Shown here in pieces: positions 1 to 11,252 of a stretch of 64,000 nt of DNA. Position 1 is the stretch's first letter. Each line of letters starts with the position of its first letter. Position numbers and translations under genes: made by a program. Below the pieces are notes generated by a model. The model saw nothing but the letters and a program-made list of their open reading frames with translations, made no database searches and had not been told where the DNA came from. The DNA is from Euryodendron excelsum (Eukaryota > Streptophyta > Magnoliopsida > Ericales > Pentaphylacaceae): contig CM065378.1 of NCBI GenBank assembly GCA_033060915.1, forward strand, positions 56,578,501 through 56,642,500, written 5' to 3'.

Positions 1-2001
1 TCATTAAGATCGAAACTATATATATTGCCTTGTCTATACCCAATGAGAATAATCTTGTTTCTATTGGTGTCAATTGCATTACATTTAGAGGATTTAAATA
101 CAACCTTGCATTCTTTGTCACAAAGTTAACTAATACTCAAAAGATTGTGTTTGAGTCCTTTAACAAGTAAAACACTTTCGATAAAGGTAGAGAAATTCTT
201 ACCAACACTACCTATACCGATGATCTTCCCTTTGCTATTTTCACCAAATATGACAAGACCTCTATCTTTTGGGGAGAGAGATGTGAATTGTGCTTCATCT
301 CCCGTCATATGCCTTGAGCATCTACTATCCAAGTTTCAATGGTCTTTCTTGGATTTTGCTTGAAGGCATACCTACAAGAGGAATTCATTTGACCTTAGGT
401 ACCCAAATCATCTTAGGTCCTTAGGAGTTAATCTTCAATGGTCTTTTAGAGACCCATGCATTGCTAGGAGTAATAGATTTTCGTAAAGCATAGCATCTAC
501 TAGTAATAGTCCTAATTTGTGAAAATAAATGTAGGAAATTTTTGGTTTTCCAGTTAAAGCAATAAATCTACCTTTCAAAAATTTCTTTCTTTTAAAAGGA
601 TCAAAGCCAAGGCCAAATTTGTCTAGTGAGCATTTTTGTTTTTCCAAGATTGCATCCAATTTTTTTTTTCCCATTAACACATCTAAAAAGAGTTGTTTCC
701 AAATCTTTAATTTTATCATGTCGAATTTGGTTTTCCTTTGAGGAATCATTTGGAAAAGAGTTTTTCTTAATCTTATCATTCAAAGCACAAACTTCATTTT
801 CTTTTTGTAAATCCTCATTTTCCTCAGTAAGAGTAGAGACCATCTTTTTAAGAAGTCCATTTTTTATTTCTATTTTTTTGAATTCACAAAGTAGATCATC
901 AAATACATCTTGTAATTCATTGAAAGTGAATTGGGAGGAGTCTGATACCTCATTGTCTTCCTCATGTGTCATGAGACAGAGGTTAGCCACCTCTTGAGGT
1001 TCGGCTTCTTCTTCAAAGCTTGATTCTTCATCATCACTTCATGTCATAGTTGCCATTGCCTTCTTCTCTTGATATTTCTTACCTTTCTTATTGAGCAGAG
1101 GGCATTCGGCCTTTATATGGCCAAGCTTCTTACATTCATAGCATATGATAGTGGATTCTTTACTAGAATCTCCTTTGGCTACATGTTTCTTTTTACCTTT
1201 CCATTTCTTCTTCATGAATCTTTTGAATTTTTGAGTGATGAGGGCAATTTCATCCTCATTCTCCTCACTTGCTGATTCATCATCTTGACCGGTGGACTTG
1301 AATATAACTGAATTTTTCTTCTTTTCTTTATCTTCCTGGGCATGTTGCTTTTGAGTGAGTTCATGAGTCATGAGAGAGCCCAAAAGTTCTTCAAGAGGCA
1401 ATGTGTTGAGGTCCTTTGCTTCTTGAATTGCCATGACCTTAGCTTCCAAAGCCTTTGGTAATGACCTTAGAATCTTCCTCACCTGCTCATTATTAGGATA
1501 CACCTTTCCAAGAGATTTCAAGCCATTAATAATATCGGTGAATCTTGTGAACATTTCGGTGATAGACTCATCAGGTTTCATTTTAAATAATTCATAACTA
1601 TGTACCAAAATATTAAGTTTAGATTCCTTAACTTGATTGGTACCTTCATGTGTTACCTCTAGTATATCCCATATTTCTTTAGCTGATTCACAAGTAGAAA
1701 TACGATTGAATTCATTAGGATCAAGTGCACAATATAAAATATTCACGGCTTTGACATTAGATTACAGCATTTTGAAATCATCCTCATCCTATTCGGATTC
1801 GGGTTTAGGGACATCAGCTCTTTTTACTCTTGTTGTAGGAGTAGTGGGACCATTTACTATAAGTCTCCATAATTCATAATCTATCGATTAAATATATATT
1901 CTCATTATATTTTATCAATAGTTGTAATTGATGCCTTTAAGCATAGGTGGTCTGTTTGTGGATTGCCCCTCACCGAGAGAGCTTCCAAAGTTGGTTACCA
2001 T
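1..2001 (-). pseudogene. Ty1/Copia gag-protease-(pre-integrase) reading frame, broken, runs off left edge
   Basis: Retrotransposon polyprotein, N-terminal part. Reading leftward from an ATG at 1999-2001, a UBN2-type Gag is recognisable (NILYCALDPNEFNRI, then SLGKVYPNNEQVRKILRSLP), followed near 1140 by a CCHC zinc knuckle CYECKKLGHIKAEC. An acidic linker with coiled-coil character follows (601-990). The aspartic protease motif near 320 reads DSRCSRHMTG, so the glycine of the usual D-S-G is Arg. The pre-integrase motif KGLKHNLLSIS abuts the edge. The frame is interrupted by stops, including TGA at 1039-1041 (W in relatives) and TAA at 126-128 (Q in relatives), and by a frameshift near 650-780. 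RT, RNase H and integrase would lie left of the window. Family identity is from recognised motifs; no search was run. Confidence 0.85.
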
Positions 2002-2040
2002 GGATCTATTTCTAGGATGTTAAGCCTAAAACAGGAATAC

Positions 2041-2056
2041 AAGCTCTAATACCAAT
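2041..2056 (-). other. Copia primer-binding site
   Basis: Read on the minus strand the bases are TTGGTATTAGAGCTT, one mismatch from the initiator-methionine tRNA primer site TGGTATCAGAGC. It sits directly next to the inner LTR end (CCAACA) and just upstream of the gag ATG, which fixes the orientation of the Copia element. Confidence 0.75.
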
Positions 2057-3765
2057 TGTTGGCCCAAAGACAACATAAAAGGGAGGGTGAATTGGGTTTT
2101 TTGAAAATTAATAGCAATTAAGATTAATTAAAAACTAATTTAATTAATAGAACAGTGAATCAAGATATATGCAATGCAATGTAATTAATAAGGAAATGAA
2201 AATAGAGTAAGAGAAATCATACTAAGAATTACCGAGGTTCAACCATAACTTGTGGTCTACGTGCTCACTCCAAGGTCCCCTTGAAGTCTCCTTCCATTGT
2301 GCAATCTTCAATTACAAAGAAAGTGTTGATTTACCAAGAACTCAGCTCACTTTTACATAAGAACTTCTTCACAAGTTCTTCCAGCTACCAAGTGGTTTTG
2401 TCCAAGATCCACTTCAACTTACAAGAGTTTTTCTTTTACAAGAGAACTCTCAAACTCTCACTTATAGGTGTATAAAAGTTATACACACGAAATATAAACT
2501 CTCTATGAAGAGTGGATAGGAAAATAAAACCTCACTTAATGCCAAAATGAAGACAAAAGGAATTTTTCAGAATTTCTCAACTTGATCAGTCAGTGGATGT
2601 TGTTTTTCTTGTCTCTTTTGTATATAAATGCAGTTGAAAGCTTGTATATAAACCCTTGTATTAATTTCATCTATTGGTGGTTGTTGGGGCTCATTTAATG
2701 CAAGTCCAGTCCGTTATAACGTTAGAAAAACTAACCGTTATTTCCTAGGTGTCGACATTTGATTTCATGTGTCGACACATCTAACTTGTATTTTTTAGAT
2801 GTTGTCCACTGTCTCCATGTGTAGACACATCAACTCCATGTGTCAACACTTGATCATTCTGTCTTCAAACTTTGGCCTCTATCCTCATGTGTCGACTCTT
2901 CATTTTCATGTGTCGACACATTACCCAGAAATCTTCATTCATTCTTCCAATAATCAAGTTCAGTTCAGTAATACCGTAAGACCTTTGAGGAGTCTTCTCT
3001 TTGGGGTATGATGATAGATCAAAGTCTTCAATTCATCAAAGTTGTCTACTATTCAATTTGGATTGAATTTAACTTTTGATAATCATCTTTTCTTTAATTT
3101 CTAAGCTACTATAACTACTTTTCATTAATGTCGAGCTCTTCTTCTTTATTTCCGAGCTCTCTCCATCTGCTGCTAATGACTTCTTCATCCATGTAGAGTT
3201 TCATATTCATGATGCCTCATTACTGAGCTTTTCTTTTTACTACTAGTCTTTCTTTCTTCTTTAGGATTACTTCAATGAGTCTTTTATAAGCCTGATGAAG
3301 TCTACTCTTGAACATCTTCAATTTCTTTAAATACATACCATCTTTATTGACTCTTCACATCCCAGATGATGTCTACTCTTAGACTTTTTGTAGAGATTTT
3401 ACAATTATGTTGAATTCTCTTTTTGAACATCTTCAATCTCTTCGAATTCAAGTCAACTTTATTGAGTCTATGCACACTTGATGAAATCTTCTTTTAAACG
3501 CCTTCAATCTCTTCAAATGCAAATCATTTGTTTGAAGTTGTAATAGGTGTCATTGCTCTGTTTGGTGCATTGCGTGACTCTTAGAGTGCATCGCTTGATT
3601 TGGCTTGTTGTGCATCCACTTTGACATGTACTAGACTTTTTTATTAAAACCTTTAAGACTAAATTATAATCTTTATTAATCTGCATACTAAGTAGATGTA
3701 TTAGTAAAATAGCACAAGATTTAGTTATCATCAAAATCAACAGGGGAATCAACCTTGAGTCAACA
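2057..3765 (-). repeat. Copia 5' LTR (about 1.7 kb)
   Basis: On the minus strand the LTR would start TGTTGACTC at 3765 and end CCAACA at 2057, giving TG...CA termini. The inner border is fixed by the adjoining primer-binding site. The outer border is inferred from the TGTTG start directly after a run of 11 G (minus strand). No partner LTR is in the window, so length and divergence cannot be checked. It contains several copies of the palindrome TGTGTCGACACA at 2749-2920. Long reading frames inside (for example 3513-3875) look non-coding. Confidence 0.55.
2749..2920. repeat. Dispersed palindromic GTGTCGACAC motif cluster in Copia LTR
   Basis: Six perfect or near-perfect copies of the self-complementary core ATGTGTCGACACAT at about 2749, 2767, 2817, 2837, 2887 and 2907, with variants such as GTGTAGACAC and GTGTCAACAC. 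Spacing is irregular (18-50 bp), so this is a motif cluster rather than a tandem array. Confidence 0.7.
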
Positions 3766-3968
3766 CCCCCCCCCCCTTTATAGTAGCATTCTAGGCCATT
3801 TATGAACTTCCAAGGGAAAATGTAGTGTGTACCCAAGGAGTCATAATGGCCTCCTAAAAATTGTGCAAAACACAATAAACAAAACCCTTCAAAAACGTGA
3901 AACTAAGTCCTAGATCAGTACATAGAAAAAAAAAAACCTAACTTCATTTGCACTTCAAACCACAAAGA
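3766..3968. other. 203-bp remnant between Copia LTR and Tekay element
   Basis: Begins with 11 C and holds no coding signal. Before the Tekay insertion it was continuous with position 13868 onward, so it may be the distal part of the minus-strand LTR remnant at 13868-14282. On the minus strand the G-run directly precedes the Copia LTR start and looks like a polypurine tract. Confidence 0.4.
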
Positions 3969-3973
3969 TATGA
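3969..3973. repeat. Target-site duplication TATGA, left copy
   Basis: The five bases before the 5' LTR match the five after the 3' LTR at 13863-13867. Confidence 0.85.
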
Positions 3974-6549
3974 TGTGATATCCCAAACCTCTATTTAATT
4001 ATATTAATGAGAATTTCTAGTGTATACAATATTTAAAGTTAATTATTTCATCTTTTGGGTCAAATATGACCAATAAGAGTGTAAGTTGTAACTTAAGTCC
4101 TTAGGGTGAAGCACATGGGATAATTCCCAAGTTTATCACTCTTATACACACTCACAAACAACACAGACACACCCACCGTTAGAGAGAGAGAGGGAGAGGA
4201 AGAGGAGGAAGGAGAAGGAGAAGGGAAGCTTGGAGATCCTCAACCCAAGCTAAGAGAAGCCATTGAAGACTTGAACAAACTTGAATAAGGTAAGGTCCCA
4301 TTCTCTCTCTACACTGTTATATGTATATGTATCTATCTTGTGTTAGGAAATGGTACATATGCATCTATATGGATTGGGAAGTTTGGGTTTGTCTTAGGGG
4401 ACTCCTTGAGTCCCAATTACTTGAATTTGAGAACTTCTAACTCAATATTGAAAAATTGGAGAGTTGGGGATTGAAACCCCCAAATATATGAAATGTTAGG
4501 GTTTTGAATCTTTTCTTTAGATCCCTTTTGATTTAATTGTTCTTTCTCTCCCATTTTGAGTTTTTGTCATCCTTTTGAGTCAATCTTTGAACCCTAGAAG
4601 CATTGGTCAAGTTTGGTAGAGTTTGGAATGATTTAGGTTGGAAATCTAAGGCTTGGATAACCCATTTTCTCGAGCAAAATATGTAGGGATCGTCAGGATG
4701 GCGTGTTTTAGCATCCTAACTATCAATTTTGAAGTGTTGGAGTAGCCACGGGTCGTCAGGATGTAATATTTTGCATCTTGACGAAGGTGCTTTTGATGTA
4801 TCAGGCCCTCGGGTCGATAGTATTTTTGGGAAAAGTTAGCCTTGGGTCGTCAGGACGCCTTTGCTGATGCTCGTGTCTGACAGCCCCAATACTGTTTAGT
4901 AAAATAGACATAACTTTCTCTAGGAAATTTAAAATGATGCACCGTTTAAACGATTAGAAAATAGACTCATAGACCTTTGTGCCCATATAAAGTTTTCTCT
5001 CTAATTATTTATAGATTGAGAGTTATGGAAATTTAAAGTTGACCAAAAATCTATGCTAACAATATTGTTTTCCAAACTTTTGGTTCACATTCCGAGAAGC
5101 ATAACTTCTTAACCCGAAATGTGTTTTTAGCCCATGACCTCTCAAAATAAAGGCCTTTAAGCCTATTTTCAAATGGAACTAGCCTTGAGTGTGAACTCAT
5201 TGTTGAGAGGTGGTTGGGACTCAATGGAGGAGTCGACGTTATGGCTTTCATGTTCAAATCTTAACTTCATGTTCTTATTTTACATCAGGGCTTGTCCTAA
5301 AGTTTAGCCTCGCTCTCCCGTTGTGAGAATAAGGTGTTGTTGAGTCAGGGTTGGGGGGTTTTATGTACTTAGTCTTGACTTATGTGTTATTGCTTTGCCT
5401 TGGAACCTTGTATTGATGTTTCTATGCTTTTACATGCATTTTATGTCGGAACACCTTGTTTATCACCCATTCAATTGGAGAGAGGTGAGTAATGATATGT
5501 CGTAAGTAAAACTCAAGTATTTTTTAAATGTTTTAAGCTCACCTCTATATCATAAGTGTTTTCCATACATTTCAATGCATCAATGCTACATTCAATTACA
5601 AATGTCATATTTCAAATGCATGCAAGTTATATTTATGTTATGGATGAAAACCATGGACTATAATGTTTAAATGAAAGAGATGCTAAGTTTTCAATGTATG
5701 GTGCCAACTCGGGTCTTCTCGTGGCAAGACCTTAATCGAACCCGATAGTCCTACGATAGGGGACGGGAAATAAACTATCCATGTTGGGAGACGTCCTTGG
5801 CCTAAAGAGCCTTAGCGTGACCTATATGGTTACTATGGAGCTTAGCTCATATGCCGAGTTGTAGCACACTTATGTTTTAAACCGAGAACCATGATAGGTT
5901 CATATGCTTTACGATAAGTTATGAAATGCTATATCAAGAATAATGTTATGTTGCATCTCTTCTTATGATACTATGTTTTGAAATGTTGAAACGTTTCAAA
6001 TGATGTTTACGTTAGCTATAAGTTTCAAGCATACACTTTATATGTTCAAAAGCTCATTTCGTTATGTATAAATGAGTATCTATCCTTGTAAGTTCGATAT
6101 AATTGCTAGTCCATGATATTTTCTCGCTCATGCATATTTGTAATTCACTAAGCATTAGCTTACGTTTTTCTCAAATGATTTTCAGGTAGCCAATCCAGAG
6201 GGCCCTAAAGCAAGGCCATATGTGGATTTTGAGCTACGGCCCACGGACCTATGTTTTGTATAATGTTTGAGGGCTTGGCCCAATTTTTTGTAATGATATA
6301 ATGCTATAACTTTGGTGGACCTTGATTTGGTCCTTTTGTATATTATTTTTTGGATTAAGCATAGCTCTACCATGTATGACACGGATTATATTTTCAAGTT
6401 ATCAAAAGTTCTATTTTCTGCAATTATGCACCATTCTAAATGATTATGCACAGTTGATAAACTAGTTTATGTAATGCGGCCTCGGGTAGTCTTGCTATTG
6501 GCTAGTCATGTACCCTAAATTCGTATAGGCTGGGTTTTGGGGCGTGAAA
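3974..6549 (+). repeat. Tekay-like 5' LTR
   Basis: 2576 bp, aligned by eye to the 3' copy. Its terminal CA has become AA. It carries a shorter AC/AG microsatellite (4140-4205) than the 3' copy, and lacks the third of three hairpins seen in the other LTR (expected near 4811-4825). Confidence 0.9.
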
Positions 6550-6552
6550 GCG

Positions 6553-6564
6553 TGGTATCAGACC
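6553..6564 (+). other. Tekay primer-binding site
   Basis: TGGTATCAGACC, three bases after the 5' LTR end, matches the initiator-methionine tRNA primer site used by chromoviruses at 10 of 12 positions or better. Confidence 0.85.
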
Positions 6565-6736
6565 TATAGGTTAACACCGTAGGATTAAGTCATGTCTAGA
6601 TAAGATTCTAGGTTTGACTTGAGTATGTGCTATGTGTATATGTATGTGTATGCTACATGTATAATGACATGCCAAGGTGTAATATATGTAGTGTTATATT
6701 AAATGCTTAACATTTTGTTGTACGTACATAGTAGCT

Positions 6737-7790
6737 ATGCTGCTGAGAAGAGGTGGTTGTAGAGGGGCCCAAGAGCCTAAAGACCGATTTGATCGCATAG
6801 AAAGGATCTTAGCTGGACTCGTTCAAGTGGTCCAGGATAACCATAGCAACATCGCCAATGCGCCAGGGTAACCGGCAGTGCAGGCGCCAAGAGGAGAGGT
6901 AGTGGCACGTAATACCATTAAGTAGTTCCAACAGTTGAAGCCCCTAACTTTTCAGGGGACTCTCGACCTAATGACTGTGGAGTCTTGGCGTTTGGGAATA
7001 GAGAGAGTGTTCGAAGTGCTGTCTTGCACAGATGAACAGAAAATGACCTTTGCCATTTTTACCTTTGAAGGAGCTGCACTTGTTTGGTGGAAATTGAAGA
7101 AAGCGACGGAGTCACTATGGTGGTGGCCTAGGTTTCTGGAGGTGTTCAATAAGGAATACTTTCCTGAGACTGTCAGAGATCAGAAGACTATGGAATTCCT
7201 TGGTTTGACATAAGGGAATATGACTGTGGCAGAGTACAACGCCAAATTCATGGAGCTATTATGATATGCCCCGCATATTGTGTCATCAGAGACTTGCAAG
7301 GCGAGGAAGTTTGAGACAGGGTTGCGATGGAAGATCTGTAACAAAGTGGACATACTACGGTTAGGGACCCACCAAGAGGTTGTACAACGAGCAACGATTG
7401 CCGAAAGGGTAAATAATGAAATGTCCCAATACCAGGCGAAAAATAAGAAAAGATCGGGAAGTGACCAAGACAAGGGACAAAGTTCAAAGCGGCAAAGTTC
7501 TAGATCTTCTAGTAGGAATTCATCTACCCCACGGGGGATTACCTCTAATTAAGAAGGCAACATGACCAGTGAGATACCAACTTGCTCTAATTGTCAGAAG
7601 AAGCATTGGGGCGTATGTCGTTTGGGAAGCAAGGCTTGTTACAGGTGTGGCCAAGAAGGCCACCAAGTGAAGGATTTTCCGAAGAAGAACAGGGCTCAAG
7701 GATTTGGGGTGTCAGTATCAGCCTCAGTTCAGCAATCTACGAAAAGCAGGAGAGAGAATCAACCACGGCAGGGCCGAACTTTTGCACTTA
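6737..7790 (+). pseudogene. Tekay-like gag, nonsense-broken
   Basis: Capsid/nucleocapsid protein of the retroelement particle. One frame from ATG 6737 covers an N-terminal segment, the retrotransposon-gag capsid domain (LTFQGTLDLMTVESW, then FTFEGAALVWWK, FNKEYFPETVRDQK), a basic Ser/Lys-rich linker and two cysteine clusters. The second, CYRCGQEGHQVKDF, should end in Cys but has Phe, so the zinc knuckle is incomplete. Stops lie at 6869, 6923, 7211, 7262 and 7550. Each stands where Gln or Arg is expected, so each is explained by a single C-to-T change. It cannot make a full Gag without readthrough. Confidence 0.88.
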
Positions 7791-9840
7791 CACCGGAAAA
7801 CACCCCAGCTACTGACTCCGTAGTGTCAGGTATACTCCCTATTTGTGGTCGACCTGCACACATCCTTATTGATTCCGGTTCCACACACTCATTTGTTTCG
7901 TATCTCTTTGCTGAATATTTATATACATCTCCGGTACCTCTTAACTATACTTTAGTAGTATCATTGTCATCCGGGAATTCCATGTTATGTAATAGGATTT
8001 ATAATTCTTGTGAAATTCTTGTTAACAACATGCCTATGTTTGTAAACCTCATTCCCCTAGAAATCCACAGCTTTGATGTTATCTTAGGAATGGAGTAGTT
8101 GTCCTCCCACCATGTTATCATTGATTGTGAGCTTAAACGAGTCGTATTTCATTCTTCTAACCATTCGGGACTCGTATTTAAGGGAGTTGGTGTGGTGCCT
8201 TCACCTTATCTCATTTCATCTATGCAAGCACGTCGTTTAATTCAAAAAGGGAATCGTGCATTCTTGTGTAGCGTTTTTGACACACACGTTTTCCCGCCGC
8301 CCTTGGAAGACATCCATGTTGTTCAGGAATTTCCCGATGTCTTTCCTGATGAGCTACCTGGTTCCTTGGTAGACTGGGAGATTGAGTTCCACATTGACCT
8401 TAATCCGAGTACTAGACCCATTTCCAAAGCTCCCTACCGTATGTCCCCTTTAGAGTTAAAGGAGTTGAAGGTCTAACTCCAAGACTTGTTAGAAAAGGGG
8501 TTCATCCATCCTAGTGTTTCACTATGAGGTGCTTCAGTGTTATTTGTGAAAAAGAAAGATGGAACCATGAGATTATGCATTGACTACCAGGAATTGAACA
8601 AGGTCACCATTAAGAATAAGTATCCATTGCCGAGAATGGATGATTTGTTTGATTAACTACAGGGTGCACAAGTATTCTCGAAGATCGACCTAAGGTCAGG
8701 TTATCACCAACTGAAGGTGAGGGCAAGTGATGTCAAGAAGACGGCATTTCGAACTAGATATGGTTATTATGAGTTTTTGGTAATGCCGTTTGGAGTCACA
8801 AATGCACCTGCCGCTTTCATGGATTTGATAAACCGAGTTTTTAAACCCTTTCTTGATGATTTTGTAATTGTGTTTATTGATGATATCTTGGTATATTCTA
8901 AGAGTCTTGCAGATCATGAACACCACTTAAGGATGGTTCTTCAAACTTTGCGAGACAGGAGATTGTATGCCAAGTTAAAAAAGTGTGAATATTGGCTGCC
9001 GAGTGTAGCATTTTTGGGACACATCATCAGTGTGGATGGAGTGTCCATTGATCCTTCGAAGGTTGAAGCCATTGTGAATTGGCTAAGACCGACGAATGTA
9101 ACCGAAGTTAAAAGTTTTATGGGCTTAGCTGGGTATTATCGAAGATTTGTGAAAGACTTCTCCAAGATTGCAACTCCGCTAACACAGCTCACCCGGAAGA
9201 ACACACCATTTGAATGGAACGAGAAGAGGGAACGGAGTTTCCAAGAATTGAAGAACCGATTAGTGTCCGCACCAATTCTAGCTTTGCCTACTGGGACTGA
9301 CGAGTTTTCCATCTACAGTGATGCCTCACATAGAGGATTGGGATGTGTATTGATACAACGCGGTAAGGTGGTTGCATATGCTTCGAGACAGTTGAGACTA
9401 TATAAGAAGAACTACCCGACCCATGATCTTAAATTAGCAGCGGTGGTCTTTGCTTTGAAGATTTGGTGCCACTACTTGTATGGAGTCATATGTGAGATCT
9501 TCACCGACCACAAGAGTTTGAAATATCTTTTCACACAGAAAGAGTTGAACATGAGACAAAGAAGATGGCTTGAGTTGATCAAAGACTACGACGTTCTCAT
9601 TCAGTACCATTCGGGTAAGGCCAACGTAGTGGTCGATGCCTTGAGTCGGAAGTTTACTACCAACCTAGCATGCCTTGTCACTTTTCAGCGGCCCTTGCTC
9701 CTTGACTTGGAGAGATCGGAGATTAAAATTGTTGCACCAGGAACTGGTGTGATGTTTACCACCATGATTGCCCAACCGGCGTTGATAGATGTTGTGAAGC
9801 AATGGCAACCTGAAGACCCTTACTTATGGAAGATCTACGA
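7791..9840 (+). pseudogene. Tekay-like protease, reverse transcriptase and RNase H, broken
   Basis: Same frame as gag. Protease: LIDSGSTHSFVS with catalytic D-S-G at about 7871. [22 protein letters not shown], the G-Y-H-Q box, [13 protein letters not shown] and the catalytic [10 protein letters not shown] near 8873-8900. RNase [20 protein letters not shown] with the first Asp, but the HDLELAAV motif reads [12 protein letters not shown], so the catalytic Glu is Lys. Stops: TAG 8096 (W), TAA 8474 (Q), TGA 8525 (W), TAA 8654 (Q). The longest open stretch is 8717-10141. Confidence 0.92.
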
Positions 9841-11208
9841 GGAAATAGGGATGAATCCGAAGCCTGACTTCACCTTATATGATGGTGCTTTAAAGTTCAG
9901 AAGCCGATTGTGTGTTCCAAATGTACCTGAAATCAGGAGGCAAGTTTTAGAAGAAGCCCACAACACAAAGTTCACTATGCATCCAGGGGGCACAAAGATG
10001 TATCGGGATTTGAAGGAGACATTTTGGTGGCCGAGAATGAAGAAGGAAATAGCCGAGTTCGTATCACAATGCCTACAATGCCAACGGATCAAAGTAGAAC
10101 ATCGAAGATCGGCGGGACTACTTCACCTTTTACCGAATTAGAATGGAAGTAGGAGCATATCACCATGGATTTCATCGTCAGATTGCCAATATCACCGCGG
10201 GGTTGTGATGCTATATGGGTTGTTGTTGATCGCCTCACCAAGTCCGCACATTTCTTACCAGTAAAGACTACATACTCTTTATCAAAGCATGCGACCCTCT
10301 ACATTGCTGAAATTGTTCGATTACCCGGCACGCCAGTTTCAATAGTGTCCGACCGGGACCCGAGATTTGTGTCGAAATTTTGGAAGAGTTTGCAAAGGGC
10401 TTTAGGCACCAAGTTAAAGTTCAGCACGACTTTTCATCCATAAACTGACGGGCAATCAGAAAAGACCATTTAGACCCTAGAAGACATATTGCGGTTATGT
10501 GTTCTCAACTTTCAGGGGAGTTGGGAAGACCACCTACCACTAGTAGAATTCAGCTACAACAACAGTTTTCATGCAAGCATCGAGATGGCACCTTATGAAG
10601 CACTTTACGAGAGGAAGTGTAGATCTCCAGCTTGTTGGGTCGAAGTCGGCGAGAAAAAGATTCTTGGGCCAGAAATTGTGCAACTGACCACTGACAAGAT
10701 CAAGATCATTCAACAACGACTACAAACTGCTCAGAGTCGTCAAAAGAGTTATACGGATGTGCGAAGGCGGGACTTAGAGTTTAATGAAGGGAGCCACGTG
10801 TTCTTAAAGGTTTCTCCTTCTAAGGGGATAAATCGTTTCAGCAAGAAAGGAAAGTTTAGTCCAAGGTACATCGGACCGTTTGAAGTTCTTAAACGGGTTG
10901 GACCCGTTACTTATCGTATTTCTATTCCTCCGAAACTTTTGCAAGTTCACAATGTCTTCCATGTTTCAATGTTACGAAGGTACGTTCACGACCCAACGCA
11001 CGTGATTGATCACTATCCTTTGGCCGTGAATGAAGATTTAAGCTATATGGAGAAACTGATTGAGATTCTTGATCGTCGTGACCAGGTTTTTAGGAACAAG
11101 CTCATTCCTTTGGTACGAGTATTATGGCAAAGCCACACTTGGAAGGAATCTACTAGGGAACATGAAGACGAGATCAGGGAGCATTATCCCTCTTTGTTTG
11201 AATGTTAG
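9841..11208 (+). pseudogene. Tekay-like integrase with chromodomain, broken
   Basis: Integrase inserts the cDNA; the chromodomain usually steers it to heterochromatin. The HHCC zinc domain is complete ([14 protein letters not shown] ... CLQCQRIK). The core has Asp in VVVDRLTKSAHF and SDRDPRF, and Glu in GQSEKTI. The GPFEVLKRVGPVTYRI domain follows and a chromodomain-like tail (VLWQSHTWKESTREHEDEI) ends at 11206-11208. A one-base frameshift lies near 10138; stops are at 10150 (W expected), 10441 (Q) and 10471 (Q). A C-terminal chromodomain marks the chromovirus clade. Confidence 0.9.
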
Positions 11209-11239
11209 CTTGTATAAAGTTTGGGGACCAAACTTATTT

Positions 11240-11252
11240 AAGGGGGGAAGGA
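11240..11252 (+). other. Tekay polypurine tract
   Basis: AAGGGGGGAAGGA directly before the 3' LTR start; primes plus-strand DNA synthesis. Confidence 0.85.
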
